Source of the DNA: Trichomonas tenax
Taxonomy: Eukaryota; Parabasalia; Trichomonadida; Trichomonadidae
Assembly (NCBI GenBank): GCA_023091735.1
Contig: JALKBU010001086.1
Coordinates: 1 to 16,997, forward strand
Length of the DNA stretch: 16,997 nucleotides
Direction of reading: 5' to 3'
Part shown: in pieces, positions 9,101 through 16,332 of the stretch
How positions within the stretch are numbered: position 1 is the first letter of the stretch
Layout of the letters: the number at the start of each line of letters is the position of its first letter
Translations under genes and position numbers: made by a program
Notes under the pieces: generated by a model
What the model was told of the DNA's origin: nothing
Database searches by the model: none
What the model saw: only the letters and a program-made list of their open reading frames with translations

Positions 9101-11781
9101 CAAAAGATATTAATGATGATATGTATATAATTCTCGATGTTTTCTTAAGACTTTCAATGACAGAACTAACAAGTAATTCTCCTTCGATGAAGATCTTGTT
9201 GAAGGGATGGAATAAGTTCATGGAAAGAGTCTTCGAATCAATGCCAGCAAACTTAATTGATCTGTGTTTACAAATTTACAATAATTTGTTACTGAGAATC
9301 GCAGTTTCAAGGAGACAATTAATGAACAGTGATAATCTAATTCATGCTGAGCTTTCATTCCTATTTATTTATAAAACAACTAATTGCTATGCGAAAGCAC
9401 AAACAGAACTCATTCCTTCAGAACTTCAAGGAATTGTTGAAAGAAAAATTAGCAAGACAATTGATCACAATTGGAATTCTGTAAAACTGATTGAATCTTT
9501 AACACTCGAATTTTCAATAGAAAAGAATGAAGACAAGAATATGCTCATCGATAATATTCCGGATGACATTAAGCTCAAATTTTATTCATCGTCGATTCCA
9601 AATATTCCGAGAATTATTCAATCATGGGACATTGAAATCATCAATCAATTTCCAGATTTTGTCATGAAATATATAACTGGGGAAATCTCCGAATTCACGA
9701 CATGGAATGAATACAAGGAACTCTACGATTGTCTAAATATTCTTGATCAACAACATAAAGAATCATTAGATCCCGCAACCAAAATTCCACCCTTCTTTTC
9801 AGCTAGAATCTTCGATGGAATAACAAACTTATCTTTAATCAATAATAACAACTCAGCAAAGAAATCAATTTCATCAATTATCGTTGACCTTGGTGTTGAT
9901 GTTTTGCCAATTGTTGTGAGAATCCAAAATGCACTTGATTACACAAATGTCGATCTAAATAATTTGGCAAATATTCTTGATATTCTGAATCAGCAAACTC
10001 CAGGAATCGGACCAAACGGAAAGGACTTCACACTTTATTTCCAGAATAAAATTGCATCAAGACTCTTTATGGCAATTAACAAAAATTTGTTCACATTATC
10101 TGATGAATCAATTGTGATAATTATGAAACTTATTTCGCATGTCAAAAAACAATTCGATTTTGATGTCACACTATTCATCAAATACGCATTGTATAAATGT
10201 GCTGGAAAATGTTCTAAGATGATATTCAACATCTGGAACAAGATCAAAGATGAAGACAAATTACACTTGTTTAAATTCATTTTAAGATATGTTGAAAGAA
10301 CAATTCTCACTTTTGATGCTTCATCATCATATGATCATTTAATTCTCCTTCAAAAGATACCTGAAAAGTTAATTAAATTGATTGAACCACAAATTATGAA
10401 GGCCCTTGAAATCAGTCTCAAGAACTATCATCCTGGACGTGCCAAATCAATTATTGCAATGATGAATGTCCTCTGTCCAAAGAGAGATCACAGTGGACCT
10501 CTAAAGCAGATTTCTCAAGATTTCATTGATGAGCAGATGAAATCGAGTATGAGATTACGACTTCCGGATCCAATTTTCGAAGATGATTATTGGTCCTTAT
10601 TAAGCAAATACAAACATGCTGTTGAAATGCTTTCGGTTGATTGCGCAAACATTAAAGACATTCTAATGTTCCAATGGTATCCAGAAATAATTTCTTTCCC
10701 CATCAAACACAAAGATTTCGTGAAACAACAGAAAAAGAAAATTAATGAACAATTTAACACAATTGATATCAACAGAGAAACGATCATTGAAGATACTGTC
10801 AGTCGTCTTTTTGAAGATCCTTCCATGGATATCATTAAAGCAATTATATGTGTTCATTTCATTGGTGAGAAAGGAATTGATCGAGGTGGATTATTCAAAG
10901 ATTGGATTTCATCATTTGTCAATGAAGTTTTTTCGCCAAAATCTAATTATTTCCGTGAGAATGAATATGGAAGATTTGTTCCAATCAATAAAAACTATAA
11001 AGCAAACTACTCAGTATATTTATGTCTTGGAATGATTCTCGCAAGAGCGTTGATCGAAGATATTCCAACAAAACCAAGAATGGAACCGTATTTTTACAAA
11101 TTCTTATTACAGAAAAGACCAACAATTCGCGATGTCAAACAAATTGATGAATCAGTTTATAACTCACTTATTTACATCAAAGAAAACAATGTCAGTGATT
11201 TATGTTTGACATTTTCAATTGAAATTGATGGAGCGAGTGTTGATCTGAAAGAAAATGGATCAAATATTGATGTGACAAATGAGAACAAAATGGAATATGT
11301 TGACTTATACATCAAAAGATTTGTAATTAGAAATAATGAAAATGTATATAAAGCAATTGCAAAAGGATTTAATAACACAATCAACAACAATGACTTAACA
11401 ATCTTCACACCTCAGGAGCTTGAATTAGCAATGTGTGGATATTCCGAGTTTGATGTTGAAGATTTTATCGAAGCTTGTATTGTTGAAAGTCCACTTATTA
11501 AAGATGATGACGTGGTAAGAATGTTCTTTGATGTTATTCGAAGATTCTCTAACGAAGAACTTGTGAAACTTGTCTTGTTCACAACTGGATTGTCACAAAT
11601 ACCTTCAGGAGGATCAAAATCTTTACGAATCACCATTTCGCCAGGTGGAGAACCTCCAAGGCTTCCTTCATCGCACACATGTGCAAACATGATCAACATT
11701 CCAAATTACAAAAGTGAAGAAGAAATGCATAAAATGCTCAAACTAGCAATAAGCAACTGCAATTCGTTTGAGTTTGCTTGA
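6181..11781 (+). CDS. giant HECT-type E3 ubiquitin ligase
   Basis: This 1866-residue protein ends in a complete HECT domain (about 1525-1866), which takes ubiquitin from an E2 onto a cysteine and passes it to substrates. The N-lobe carries GEKGIDRGGLFKDW near residue 1561, a HECT hallmark. The C-lobe has LPSSHTCANMINIPNY, with the catalytic Cys at 1834 (TGT at 11680-11682), 32 residues from the end. The terminus FEFA keeps the Phe at position -4 that many HECT enzymes need. The first 1500 residues are Leu/Ile/Lys/Asn-rich and look like a long helical (ARM/HEAT-like) solenoid without RCC1, WW, C2 or UBA motifs that I can recognise, so subfamily and substrates stay open. The start follows from the initiator at 6168; the same frame is open back to 6118. 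There are no introns or breaks. A HUWE1/TOM1- or UPL-like relation is possible but not shown. Confidence 0.93.
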   Translation: MNPNIRELSAEELYSLSLSSLAGLSTNNQEEQINKLIKFCFLDKSIDRSVITAATVFLSNIKEIGSCINPEIQQILNEYIPFTNKELDLLFLALVFIYSVGDESIITKYKEIRERLLFKFDKDKIYNYITLCSFIFSLKCTEKSELIQSNVNYLSNQNYPLILSEHFIVTIAKIGILIPVTMLLKNPPVVGTIYDEIKEKILSVIPKQIVISQLASIVNMIGLQQTVEYCAESNIDVLNQITFIVEENQMNDRIWEIFKEKSVKIPFKLHEYALQKSKNSLSDAEYCFKHIGFALDDQTMFEIFRKSSNRELLQNVNLLETLDISSDDIEIWKMLIERFDLTDQLFETFILSFQDKFGEKLLKLISSSLDNLEPLHIFLSKMLELDPKLSINLCETSKSREILDEIISKIPVSFWRMPFKFISMNNDYVKSLDHYIMFSIASLQGNCAPQISYQSELFRQFTSSNFDEIFEFIVSNEFSKNPLIVPQSMSDVSKIFYYNSANYWNMIHFGEGNQPLWLPTPENALYFIFIGCSIIDSLKRFSSKTRINGISHCKFFYENIIKIISEMIIPNRISSEEQENDYKRKEICLNKILEYIPRDILSITKSKKTISLEFVCDFIATLWNKGIEPNTTLFDNFSTAFTILLQDTHGISFIKQVKTMFGNYFQQILKFIADNAEGVIENFLNKKGKYCNFKISCKVYTQNMNHLLFNIFFANEKLTEEHSKYLVKLSRMVKSINQPEMTERFLHSAENVNRDSIYAIIPFFPSIYYKPENKELLLSRALSYVSNMPQDVIRIEIDRILMLLMDKNDEKFGQMFAIMSQRLQNGVTLQQIVESLNDSFLYSPPTADAISMIYKPIERTTNLHFVFRDEIETPHLTSNVFISFIESIFKKFDGENNNSLFVLLMIALRSPLHFLYLENIELKEIFEKINSIGIKSLKSKDFETTIHCCHILREITQSVAIASIFIDWAFEKMSKDINDDMYIILDVFLRLSMTELTSNSPSMKILLKGWNKFMERVFESMPANLIDLCLQIYNNLLLRIAVSRRQLMNSDNLIHAELSFLFIYKTTNCYAKAQTELIPSELQGIVERKISKTIDHNWNSVKLIESLTLEFSIEKNEDKNMLIDNIPDDIKLKFYSSSIPNIPRIIQSWDIEIINQFPDFVMKYITGEISEFTTWNEYKELYDCLNILDQQHKESLDPATKIPPFFSARIFDGITNLSLINNNNSAKKSISSIIVDLGVDVLPIVVRIQNALDYTNVDLNNLANILDILNQQTPGIGPNGKDFTLYFQNKIASRLFMAINKNLFTLSDESIVIIMKLISHVKKQFDFDVTLFIKYALYKCAGKCSKMIFNIWNKIKDEDKLHLFKFILRYVERTILTFDASSSYDHLILLQKIPEKLIKLIEPQIMKALEISLKNYHPGRAKSIIAMMNVLCPKRDHSGPLKQISQDFIDEQMKSSMRLRLPDPIFEDDYWSLLSKYKHAVEMLSVDCANIKDILMFQWYPEIISFPIKHKDFVKQQKKKINEQFNTIDINRETIIEDTVSRLFEDPSMDIIKAIICVHFIGEKGIDRGGLFKDWISSFVNEVFSPKSNYFRENEYGRFVPINKNYKANYSVYLCLGMILARALIEDIPTKPRMEPYFYKFLLQKRPTIRDVKQIDESVYNSLIYIKENNVSDLCLTFSIEIDGASVDLKENGSNIDVTNENKMEYVDLYIKRFVIRNNENVYKAIAKGFNNTINNNDLTIFTPQELELAMCGYSEFDVEDFIEACIVESPLIKDDDVVRMFFDVIRRFSNEELVKLVLFTTGLSQIPSGGSKSLRITISPGGEPPRLPSSHTCANMINIPNYKSEEEMHKMLKLAISNCNSFEFA

Positions 11782-11799
11782 TTTGATGTAATTTACTTC

Positions 11800-11803
11800 T
11801 AAA
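11800..11803 (+). promoter_or_regulatory. candidate TAAA poly(A) signal of the HECT gene
   Basis: The HECT gene ends in TGA, so no TAAA overlaps the stop. The first TAAA lies 19 nt further on. Confidence 0.35.
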
Positions 11804-11940
11804 AAATAATAATACTGCTATAATTGCTGTATCTTTATAATTTTACTCATTTATATATTTTATTAATACCTGCATTTTTCAGCTTTATCTTTAAATTTTT
11901 AATCATTGATGTCAACATGATTTTCATATTTGATCATTAA

Positions 11941-12096
11941 TATGATTTGAAATCGATCACTCACATTTATAAGTCTCCATTATCAATTGCTGCTGAAATT
12001 AAATCTCTCGAAATACTTGAATTTTTCGTCGATCCTGGGGCTGATGTTAACAAGAAAGTAATCATCCTGATCATTGTTATGATATGGAATCAATGA
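11941..12096 (+). pseudogene. ankyrin-repeat relic
   Basis: A 51-codon open stretch between in-frame stops, without an ATG at its head, encodes one recognisable ankyrin unit: SPLSIAAEIKSLEILEFFVD followed by PGADVNKK. It shows the TPLxxAAExxxxEIxxxLIxxGADVN pattern of trichomonad ankyrin proteins. The frame then loses the pattern and stops at 12094-12096. No further repeats are seen on either side. It is a fragment of a lost ankyrin gene, possibly of the same ancestral gene as the SPRY pseudogene that follows. Confidence 0.75.
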
Positions 12097-12241
12097 TTTT
12101 CATTTGTACAAAATTATGATAGCAAATCAATTATTCAACTTTAATAAACACCATTATATGGACAATAACATTATGCCATTTTTAATGTCCATTACCATCA
12201 TATTGAAAATACAAGATTGAAATTGAATACCCATACATTGA

Positions 12242-12872
12242 TGGACCTTCGAAAAATTTACAGCTATAGATGTTGTTGATGTTACAGGACAATGCAATGG
12301 ATTAAAATGTTCTTTTGAATGTGGTCAAAGAGCTCGTTCTGCGAAATCAGTAAAACGAGGTCGATGATATTATAAAGTTTTTCATATTTCAGGTGATTTT
12401 ATGTTTGGTGCCGGATTTGCTCAAAACGAAATTTCATCAGGAATTACATTTTTTTCTATACAAATACAAAACAGGAGGGAACGACGATGCAACAATTTCC
12501 TATAATCAAAACATAATAAGTTCTCCAGATATCAAATGTTTTGGACTACTTAATGAGAGTTCATTCTTTGAAAAAGATACATATGGAATTGGTATCAATT
12601 TGGAAACAAATCTATTAATTGTTCAGTCTACAAAAGAAATTCGTCGATATCAGTTTTTGATATATAAGAATCAGAACTCTTCTTGGGGTGTATTTGCTGA
12701 TGAATCCACGCCTGGTTCAGTTGTTCGTGATACAATTTCGATTAACCCTGGACAGAATCCATTTTCTTTATCCATTCCTTTTGGTTTCCAACCATTTATT
12801 GAAGAATATCAAAATAATGGAAAGCTTAATCTTATCATTGTTTCTATATTGATATTAAATAAATCATTTTAA
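12242..12872 (+). pseudogene. SPRY-domain protein, decayed
   Basis: Two frames together spell one SPRY domain, a beta-sandwich used for protein binding. The first frame reads CGQRARSAKSVKRGR, then a TGA at 12365-12367, then YYKVFHISGDFMFGAGFAQ. SPRY domains have Trp-Tyr-Tyr (or -Phe-) here, so TGA most simply replaces a TGG Trp codon. After a run of seven T (12449-12455) the pattern moves to another frame: GGNDDATISYNQN, then the GxGI strand DTYGIGINLETN, and finally SINPGQNPFSLSIPFGFQPF, which resembles the closing SPRY strands. That second frame is open from 12393 only by a GTG. One stop, one frameshift and no proper start make this a pseudogene. The upstream limit, just after an in-frame TGA at 12239-12241, is uncertain. 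Confidence 0.75.
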
Positions 12873-13114
12873 ATTGGATAATTTATAGAATAAAGAACAG
12901 AGTATATAAATTAAGAAATAATGGCTTTGATAAACCGAATTTAATTTTTTTTCGTCAATATCATTTTTTAAATCAGGAACCAATGATCCACGGAAAGAAT
13001 TCATTAAAGAGTCTATTTCAACTATTTATTTATATAAATATAAAACCACTATCAACATTATTGCTTTACTATTGAGTTCATCTAAAAACACTTTCTTTAT
13101 TCCCAATTTTTGGT
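12873..13114. other. intergenic AT-rich DNA
   Basis: This is an AT-rich spacer between the SPRY pseudogene and the coiled-coil gene. TCATC at 13079-13083 matches the initiator loosely, but lies more than 100 nt before the next ATG, too far for the usual short trichomonad leader. Confidence 0.45.
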
Positions 13115-13159
13115 GGCACCCCCTCAAATAAACTATTGAGGGTCACCCCCTGAATAAAA
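13115..13159 (+). promoter_or_regulatory. GC-rich repeat and hairpin module before the coiled-coil gene
   Basis: Two near copies of a CACCCCCT-S-AATAAA block lie at 13115-13132 and 13141-13159. Between them, CCCTCAA (13121-13127) and TTGAGGG (13136-13142) form a perfect 7-bp inverted repeat with an 8-nt spacer. The module ends about 30 nt before the ATG at 13190 and is the most G+C-rich patch of an otherwise AT-rich spacer. No TCA(+1)YW initiator is present close to this start (TCACC at 13143-13147 is the nearest). A promoter or operator role is inferred only from position and structure. Confidence 0.35.
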
Positions 13160-13189
13160 TATATAAAACTGAATTTTATTATAAAAAAA

Positions 13190-15349
13190 ATGAAAGGAGT
13201 GAAACTTGAGGAGCTTGGACGGAGCATTCTCGAGAAAGTCATCACATCTGACGACGGTGACAGAGATATAACCGTCTCCAACCCCTTTTACACTCATCTC
13301 GTCGCTTTGAGCAAAAATATCCAAAAAATAAACGGCAGAGAGTCGCCGAGATGGACAGAAAACCTATCAGAAGAGATAGAGGGGAGGATCCAGATCGTTT
13401 TGGATGATCTGAAAAAGAATAATAATTATCCTACACCAGAAATTGGACCTAATAAATTATTCATTGAGGCTTACAAGCTTCTTTCATATTCATATGCGTT
13501 GCTCACCGACTACAAAAACAAGAAATTCATCGAGTTTAGGAAAGATTTGCTTGATGCGAATGACACATTAAAATTAAAGCTCGAAGCACAAGAAAAAATC
13601 GCAAAGCAGGAGAGGGAAACGATCAATGGAAAGATTACAGAACTTGTTTCACAAAATTATGAGCTCGTTCAGCAAAATGAAGAATTAAAGTCAAAAATCA
13701 TTGAAATTCAGAATTCAGCTATAAAAGAATCCGATTTCAAAGCTACTCTCGATGAAAACAAAGCTCTTGAATCAGAAATTCAAAATTTGAAAAAGCAAAT
13801 TTCGCAATTAAAGAGCGAAAAGGAAGAAATCATCGATTCTAACGATAAACTGGATTCCGAGATTCAAGAACTGAAGCAAACAAATTTAGATTTGACATCA
13901 TCAGAAATGAACACAACAAAAGAATGCCAAAGACTTATTAAGCTCACAAACGAGCAGCAATCAATCATCAAAGAAATGGAAGAGCATATAATGACTCTCG
14001 AGGCCAAGGTGAGTAACACAGATGCTTTTAACACGATCGCTATCTCACAGAATATGGCAAACAAGGATCTCAAGAATCTCATTGATCAAAGACAAAAACT
14101 CATATCACTTGTTCATAAGATGAATGATTATGTTGTTAAAGTTGAACAAATGCACACAACGAAGCCAATCGAAATCATTAGATCATACAAAGAAAAAGAT
14201 GAGTTCCACATCGCTTCTGATGTTTCTATCACAGGATTACCTGAGTCCGTAAGAATTGGCTACGATCATAGTTTGCAGGAAGCCTTTGTTGCTCTTGTTA
14301 GAGAATACAAGGCACAGACTGCTCAAGTCAAACTTCTCGCCGGACTTTCTGATAAAATCTGCACCACAATTAGCAATAGCTCTGTTTTCATGAATCAATT
14401 TGTTGACACTCGTTCAACTGAAACATTCAAGCTTCCGACAAGAATAAGGAATGAAATCTCTCGTATTCTTTCATTACCAGATGAAGACCAAGAAATTCAA
14501 ATCGTTGATTTCATGAATGAAGTCTCTAAAGATGCAGGAATTGCTGTTCAAGCGATTGCTCAGTTGCTTCTTCTTGCTTACCACAGACTGCTTCAAGGAG
14601 CAAACAACTCTGTTCAGCTGAAGAAAGAAAATGATCTCCTTCAGGAGCAATTGAAGCATCAGATGACATTACTGGAGCAAGAGAAAGCTTCAAGCAAAGA
14701 ACTCCGCGAAATCATCGATACTTTTAATGCCAAGTTTGAGTCTCCAATCAAAGTCACAAAGCAATCAGAGTTAAATGCATCTGATGCACGTGAGAAAATC
14801 AAAGATGAAGCTCTTGTTAAGCTTGCAAAGAAAGTTGAAGAGCAGCGTCAATTAATCAAGAAACTTAAATCAAATGATTTGGAAAATGAACTCGCTGCTG
14901 CTAAGAATACAATTGAAGAGCAAAAAATTACATTAATGAATCTCCAACAGACACAAACACTTAAATCAGATTACGAAACGAAGAAATTCGAGAATACATT
15001 GAAAGAAGTTAAAGATCACTATGAAATGAAGCTCCAAAAGATAAGAAAAGCTTACGAAAAGGTCTTAAATGATATGAAGGAAATCAAGCAGAACTCAATT
15101 CAGTCATTAAAGTCCGAATTAGAGTTCGAAAGAGAACAAAGGAATTCCGAGAAACTCAAGAGTGAAAGCTGCATTGCAGATTATAAGAGAAGACTTGACC
15201 AGGCTCTTCAGACGGATGCTGCTCTTAAATTAGCTCTTGAAAGATGCACGAAAGAACTAAACGAGACTAGATTGTCTCTTGCTGAAATTCGTGCAGTCCA
15301 TAAGACAACTGAAGCGAGAGCTATTGCTGCACAAACAAAACTCAACTAA
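13190..15349 (+). CDS. long coiled-coil protein of unknown function
   Basis: The 719-residue product has no family I can name. Residues 1-115 look like a small helical globular domain (PFYTHLVALSKNI, NKLFIEAYKLLSYSYALL). A coiled coil rich in Glu, Lys, Gln and Leu runs from about 120 to 290. A non-coiled, more hydrophobic block follows (about 320-470) with GLPESVRIGYDHSLQEAFVA and DAGIAVQAIAQLLLLAYHRL. A second coiled coil extends from about 470 nearly to the end (AAQTKLN). There is no signal peptide or membrane segment, so it is probably cytosolic, as a cytoskeletal, centrosomal or trafficking scaffold; that is inference. The ATG at 13190 is the first after an in-frame TGA at 13151. Generic coiled-coil similarity to myosin tails, golgins or viral inclusion proteins carries no functional weight. 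The gene is intact and intronless. Confidence 0.85.
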   Translation: MKGVKLEELGRSILEKVITSDDGDRDITVSNPFYTHLVALSKNIQKINGRESPRWTENLSEEIEGRIQIVLDDLKKNNNYPTPEIGPNKLFIEAYKLLSYSYALLTDYKNKKFIEFRKDLLDANDTLKLKLEAQEKIAKQERETINGKITELVSQNYELVQQNEELKSKIIEIQNSAIKESDFKATLDENKALESEIQNLKKQISQLKSEKEEIIDSNDKLDSEIQELKQTNLDLTSSEMNTTKECQRLIKLTNEQQSIIKEMEEHIMTLEAKVSNTDAFNTIAISQNMANKDLKNLIDQRQKLISLVHKMNDYVVKVEQMHTTKPIEIIRSYKEKDEFHIASDVSITGLPESVRIGYDHSLQEAFVALVREYKAQTAQVKLLAGLSDKICTTISNSSVFMNQFVDTRSTETFKLPTRIRNEISRILSLPDEDQEIQIVDFMNEVSKDAGIAVQAIAQLLLLAYHRLLQGANNSVQLKKENDLLQEQLKHQMTLLEQEKASSKELREIIDTFNAKFESPIKVTKQSELNASDAREKIKDEALVKLAKKVEEQRQLIKKLKSNDLENELAAAKNTIEEQKITLMNLQQTQTLKSDYETKKFENTLKEVKDHYEMKLQKIRKAYEKVLNDMKEIKQNSIQSLKSELEFEREQRNSEKLKSESCIADYKRRLDQALQTDAALKLALERCTKELNETRLSLAEIRAVHKTTEARAIAAQTKLN

Positions 15350-15746
15350 CTTGAGTCCAGATATTAATGTTTTATAAATTTTTAAATGTTTTATAATATT
15401 CTCTTTTAAAATGATACATATTCTATCACACTTCAATAATTTGATTATCAGAAAATGATTTCTCACTATAAATAATATCATCAAAATAATTATTTCAAAT
15501 TGCATTCAAAAAATGAAGTAATAATCTATTGAAAAGCTTTCTATCAAATTTTTTTTTGATAAATACTCTGATTCTTAGGTTAATTTTTGCGATATATTTA
15601 ATTTTGTTTTTTGATTGAATCAATCTGTTTATGGAAATATTGTATATTCAAGATATTGTTTATTGAAATACGTTATAGGATAGTAAAGGACAAAGATATT
15701 AATTTTTCATATAAAATAAACATTTGTAAAGAAATTTGATTTCGCT
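15350..15746. other. convergent intergenic region with a poly-T hairpin
   Basis: This gap separates the 3' ends of the coiled-coil gene (+) and the FTS-like gene (-). A TAAA at 15375-15378 could be the poly(A) signal of the coiled-coil gene, whose stop is TAAC. An inverted repeat, TATCAAA (15542-15548) and TTTGATA (15555-15561) around six T, could form a hairpin on either strand. No gene is seen. Confidence 0.45.
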
Positions 15747-16295
15747 CTATTTGTGTGCTGATGTTAATATATGCGCAATTCTCTCTTTTTGCTTATTCCA
15801 ATTCTTTGGAACGTTTAATTCGCTTAACTCTGTAGGCGGAGGTGGTAGTGGAAGAGATTCAATGAGTTTTCTGACGTATGCATCACCTCCACGTTTCATT
15901 TTTGCCGCTGCATCAGTATTTGGAACTTCGCGATTTCCAGGAATCAAAATTTCGATGAATGAATCGTAAACATAGTTGATTAATGTATAAACTCTGTTAG
16001 AAACATTCCATTCTTTAAACATTTCTGATGTGTCGAAGATTCTTGTTTGAGGATAAATTAATGGATGAACAATTCCCGGTTGGAAGATGATTTTCGGAAC
16101 TGAGGCCGGAAAATTGTCAAATATTATGACATATGTTAGAATTTGGTCTTTAAATATTCCGCTGTTTGGCATCATTGTGACTTGCCACTGGAAAATATTG
16201 GCAACAGAGGGCTGAACAAGAATTCCCTTCCTAACGTGTTGAATGCACGCTCTAAAATCTTGAAGTAAGAGTCTTTCACTCGCTCCAGATTGCAT
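15747..16295 (-). CDS. FTS/AKTIP-like E2 variant without catalytic cysteine
   Basis: This 182-residue protein has a ubiquitin-conjugating (UBC) fold at about residues 8-120. The motif VHPLIYPQTRIFD replaces the E2 HPN...Cys active site: His-Pro is kept, but the Asn and the catalytic Cys are absent. The sequence HPLIxPxTxxxDxxxxFxxW, followed by Leu-x-Tyr-Val and a final Ile, matches the FTS (AKTIP) family, where HPL-DP-G-LD-F-W is typical. The later NTDAAAKMKRGGDAYVRKL resembles the NTxAAExYxxDxxxFxxRV helix after the FTS UBC domain. FTS joins Hook and FHIP in a complex linking early-endosome cargo to dynein; that role here is inferred from the family. The protein is shorter than human AKTIP (about 290 residues), lacking much of the N-terminal extension. 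The ATG at 16295-16293 fits the domain start and the stop is TAG. A different UEV (Uev1/Tsg101 type) is less likely. Confidence 0.75.
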   Translation of the reverse strand: MQSGASERLLLQDFRACIQHVRKGILVQPSVANIFQWQVTMMPNSGIFKDQILTYVIIFDNFPASVPKIIFQPGIVHPLIYPQTRIFDTSEMFKEWNVSNRVYTLINYVYDSFIEILIPGNREVPNTDAAAKMKRGGDAYVRKLIESLPLPPPPTELSELNVPKNWNKQKERIAHILTSAHK

Positions 16296-16323
16296 TCTAT
16301 TATTTTTTAAATGTCAATTTTTC

Positions 16324-16332
16324 TATCGTTAT
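16324..16332 (-). promoter_or_regulatory. Myb-type ATAACGATA element before the FTS-like gene
   Basis: Read on the minus strand, ATAACGATA lies 28 nt before the ATG. It contains the same 8-mer found before the co-chaperone gene. No initiator of TCA(+1)YW type is seen between it and the start. The Myb-binding role is inferred from the AACG core. Confidence 0.35.

Noticed and set aside
12365..12367. TGA read as tryptophan (altered genetic code)
   Set aside because: The HECT gene ends in TGA right after its natural HECT C-terminus, and the SPRY copy carries a second lesion, so decay is the simpler explanation.
12393..12872. Intact 159-codon gene
   Set aside because: Its start is GTG, its first codons are out of frame with the SPRY pattern, and the missing domain half is readable in another frame.
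6181..15349. A functional gene cluster linking the HECT ligase, SPRY, coiled-coil and E2-like proteins
   Set aside because: Orientation is mixed, pseudogenes intervene, genes appear to have separate promoters, and clustering by function is not usual in this lineage.
15736..15969. Plus-strand frame opposite the FTS-like gene
   Set aside because: Shadow of the better supported minus-strand gene, whose UBC motifs are clear.
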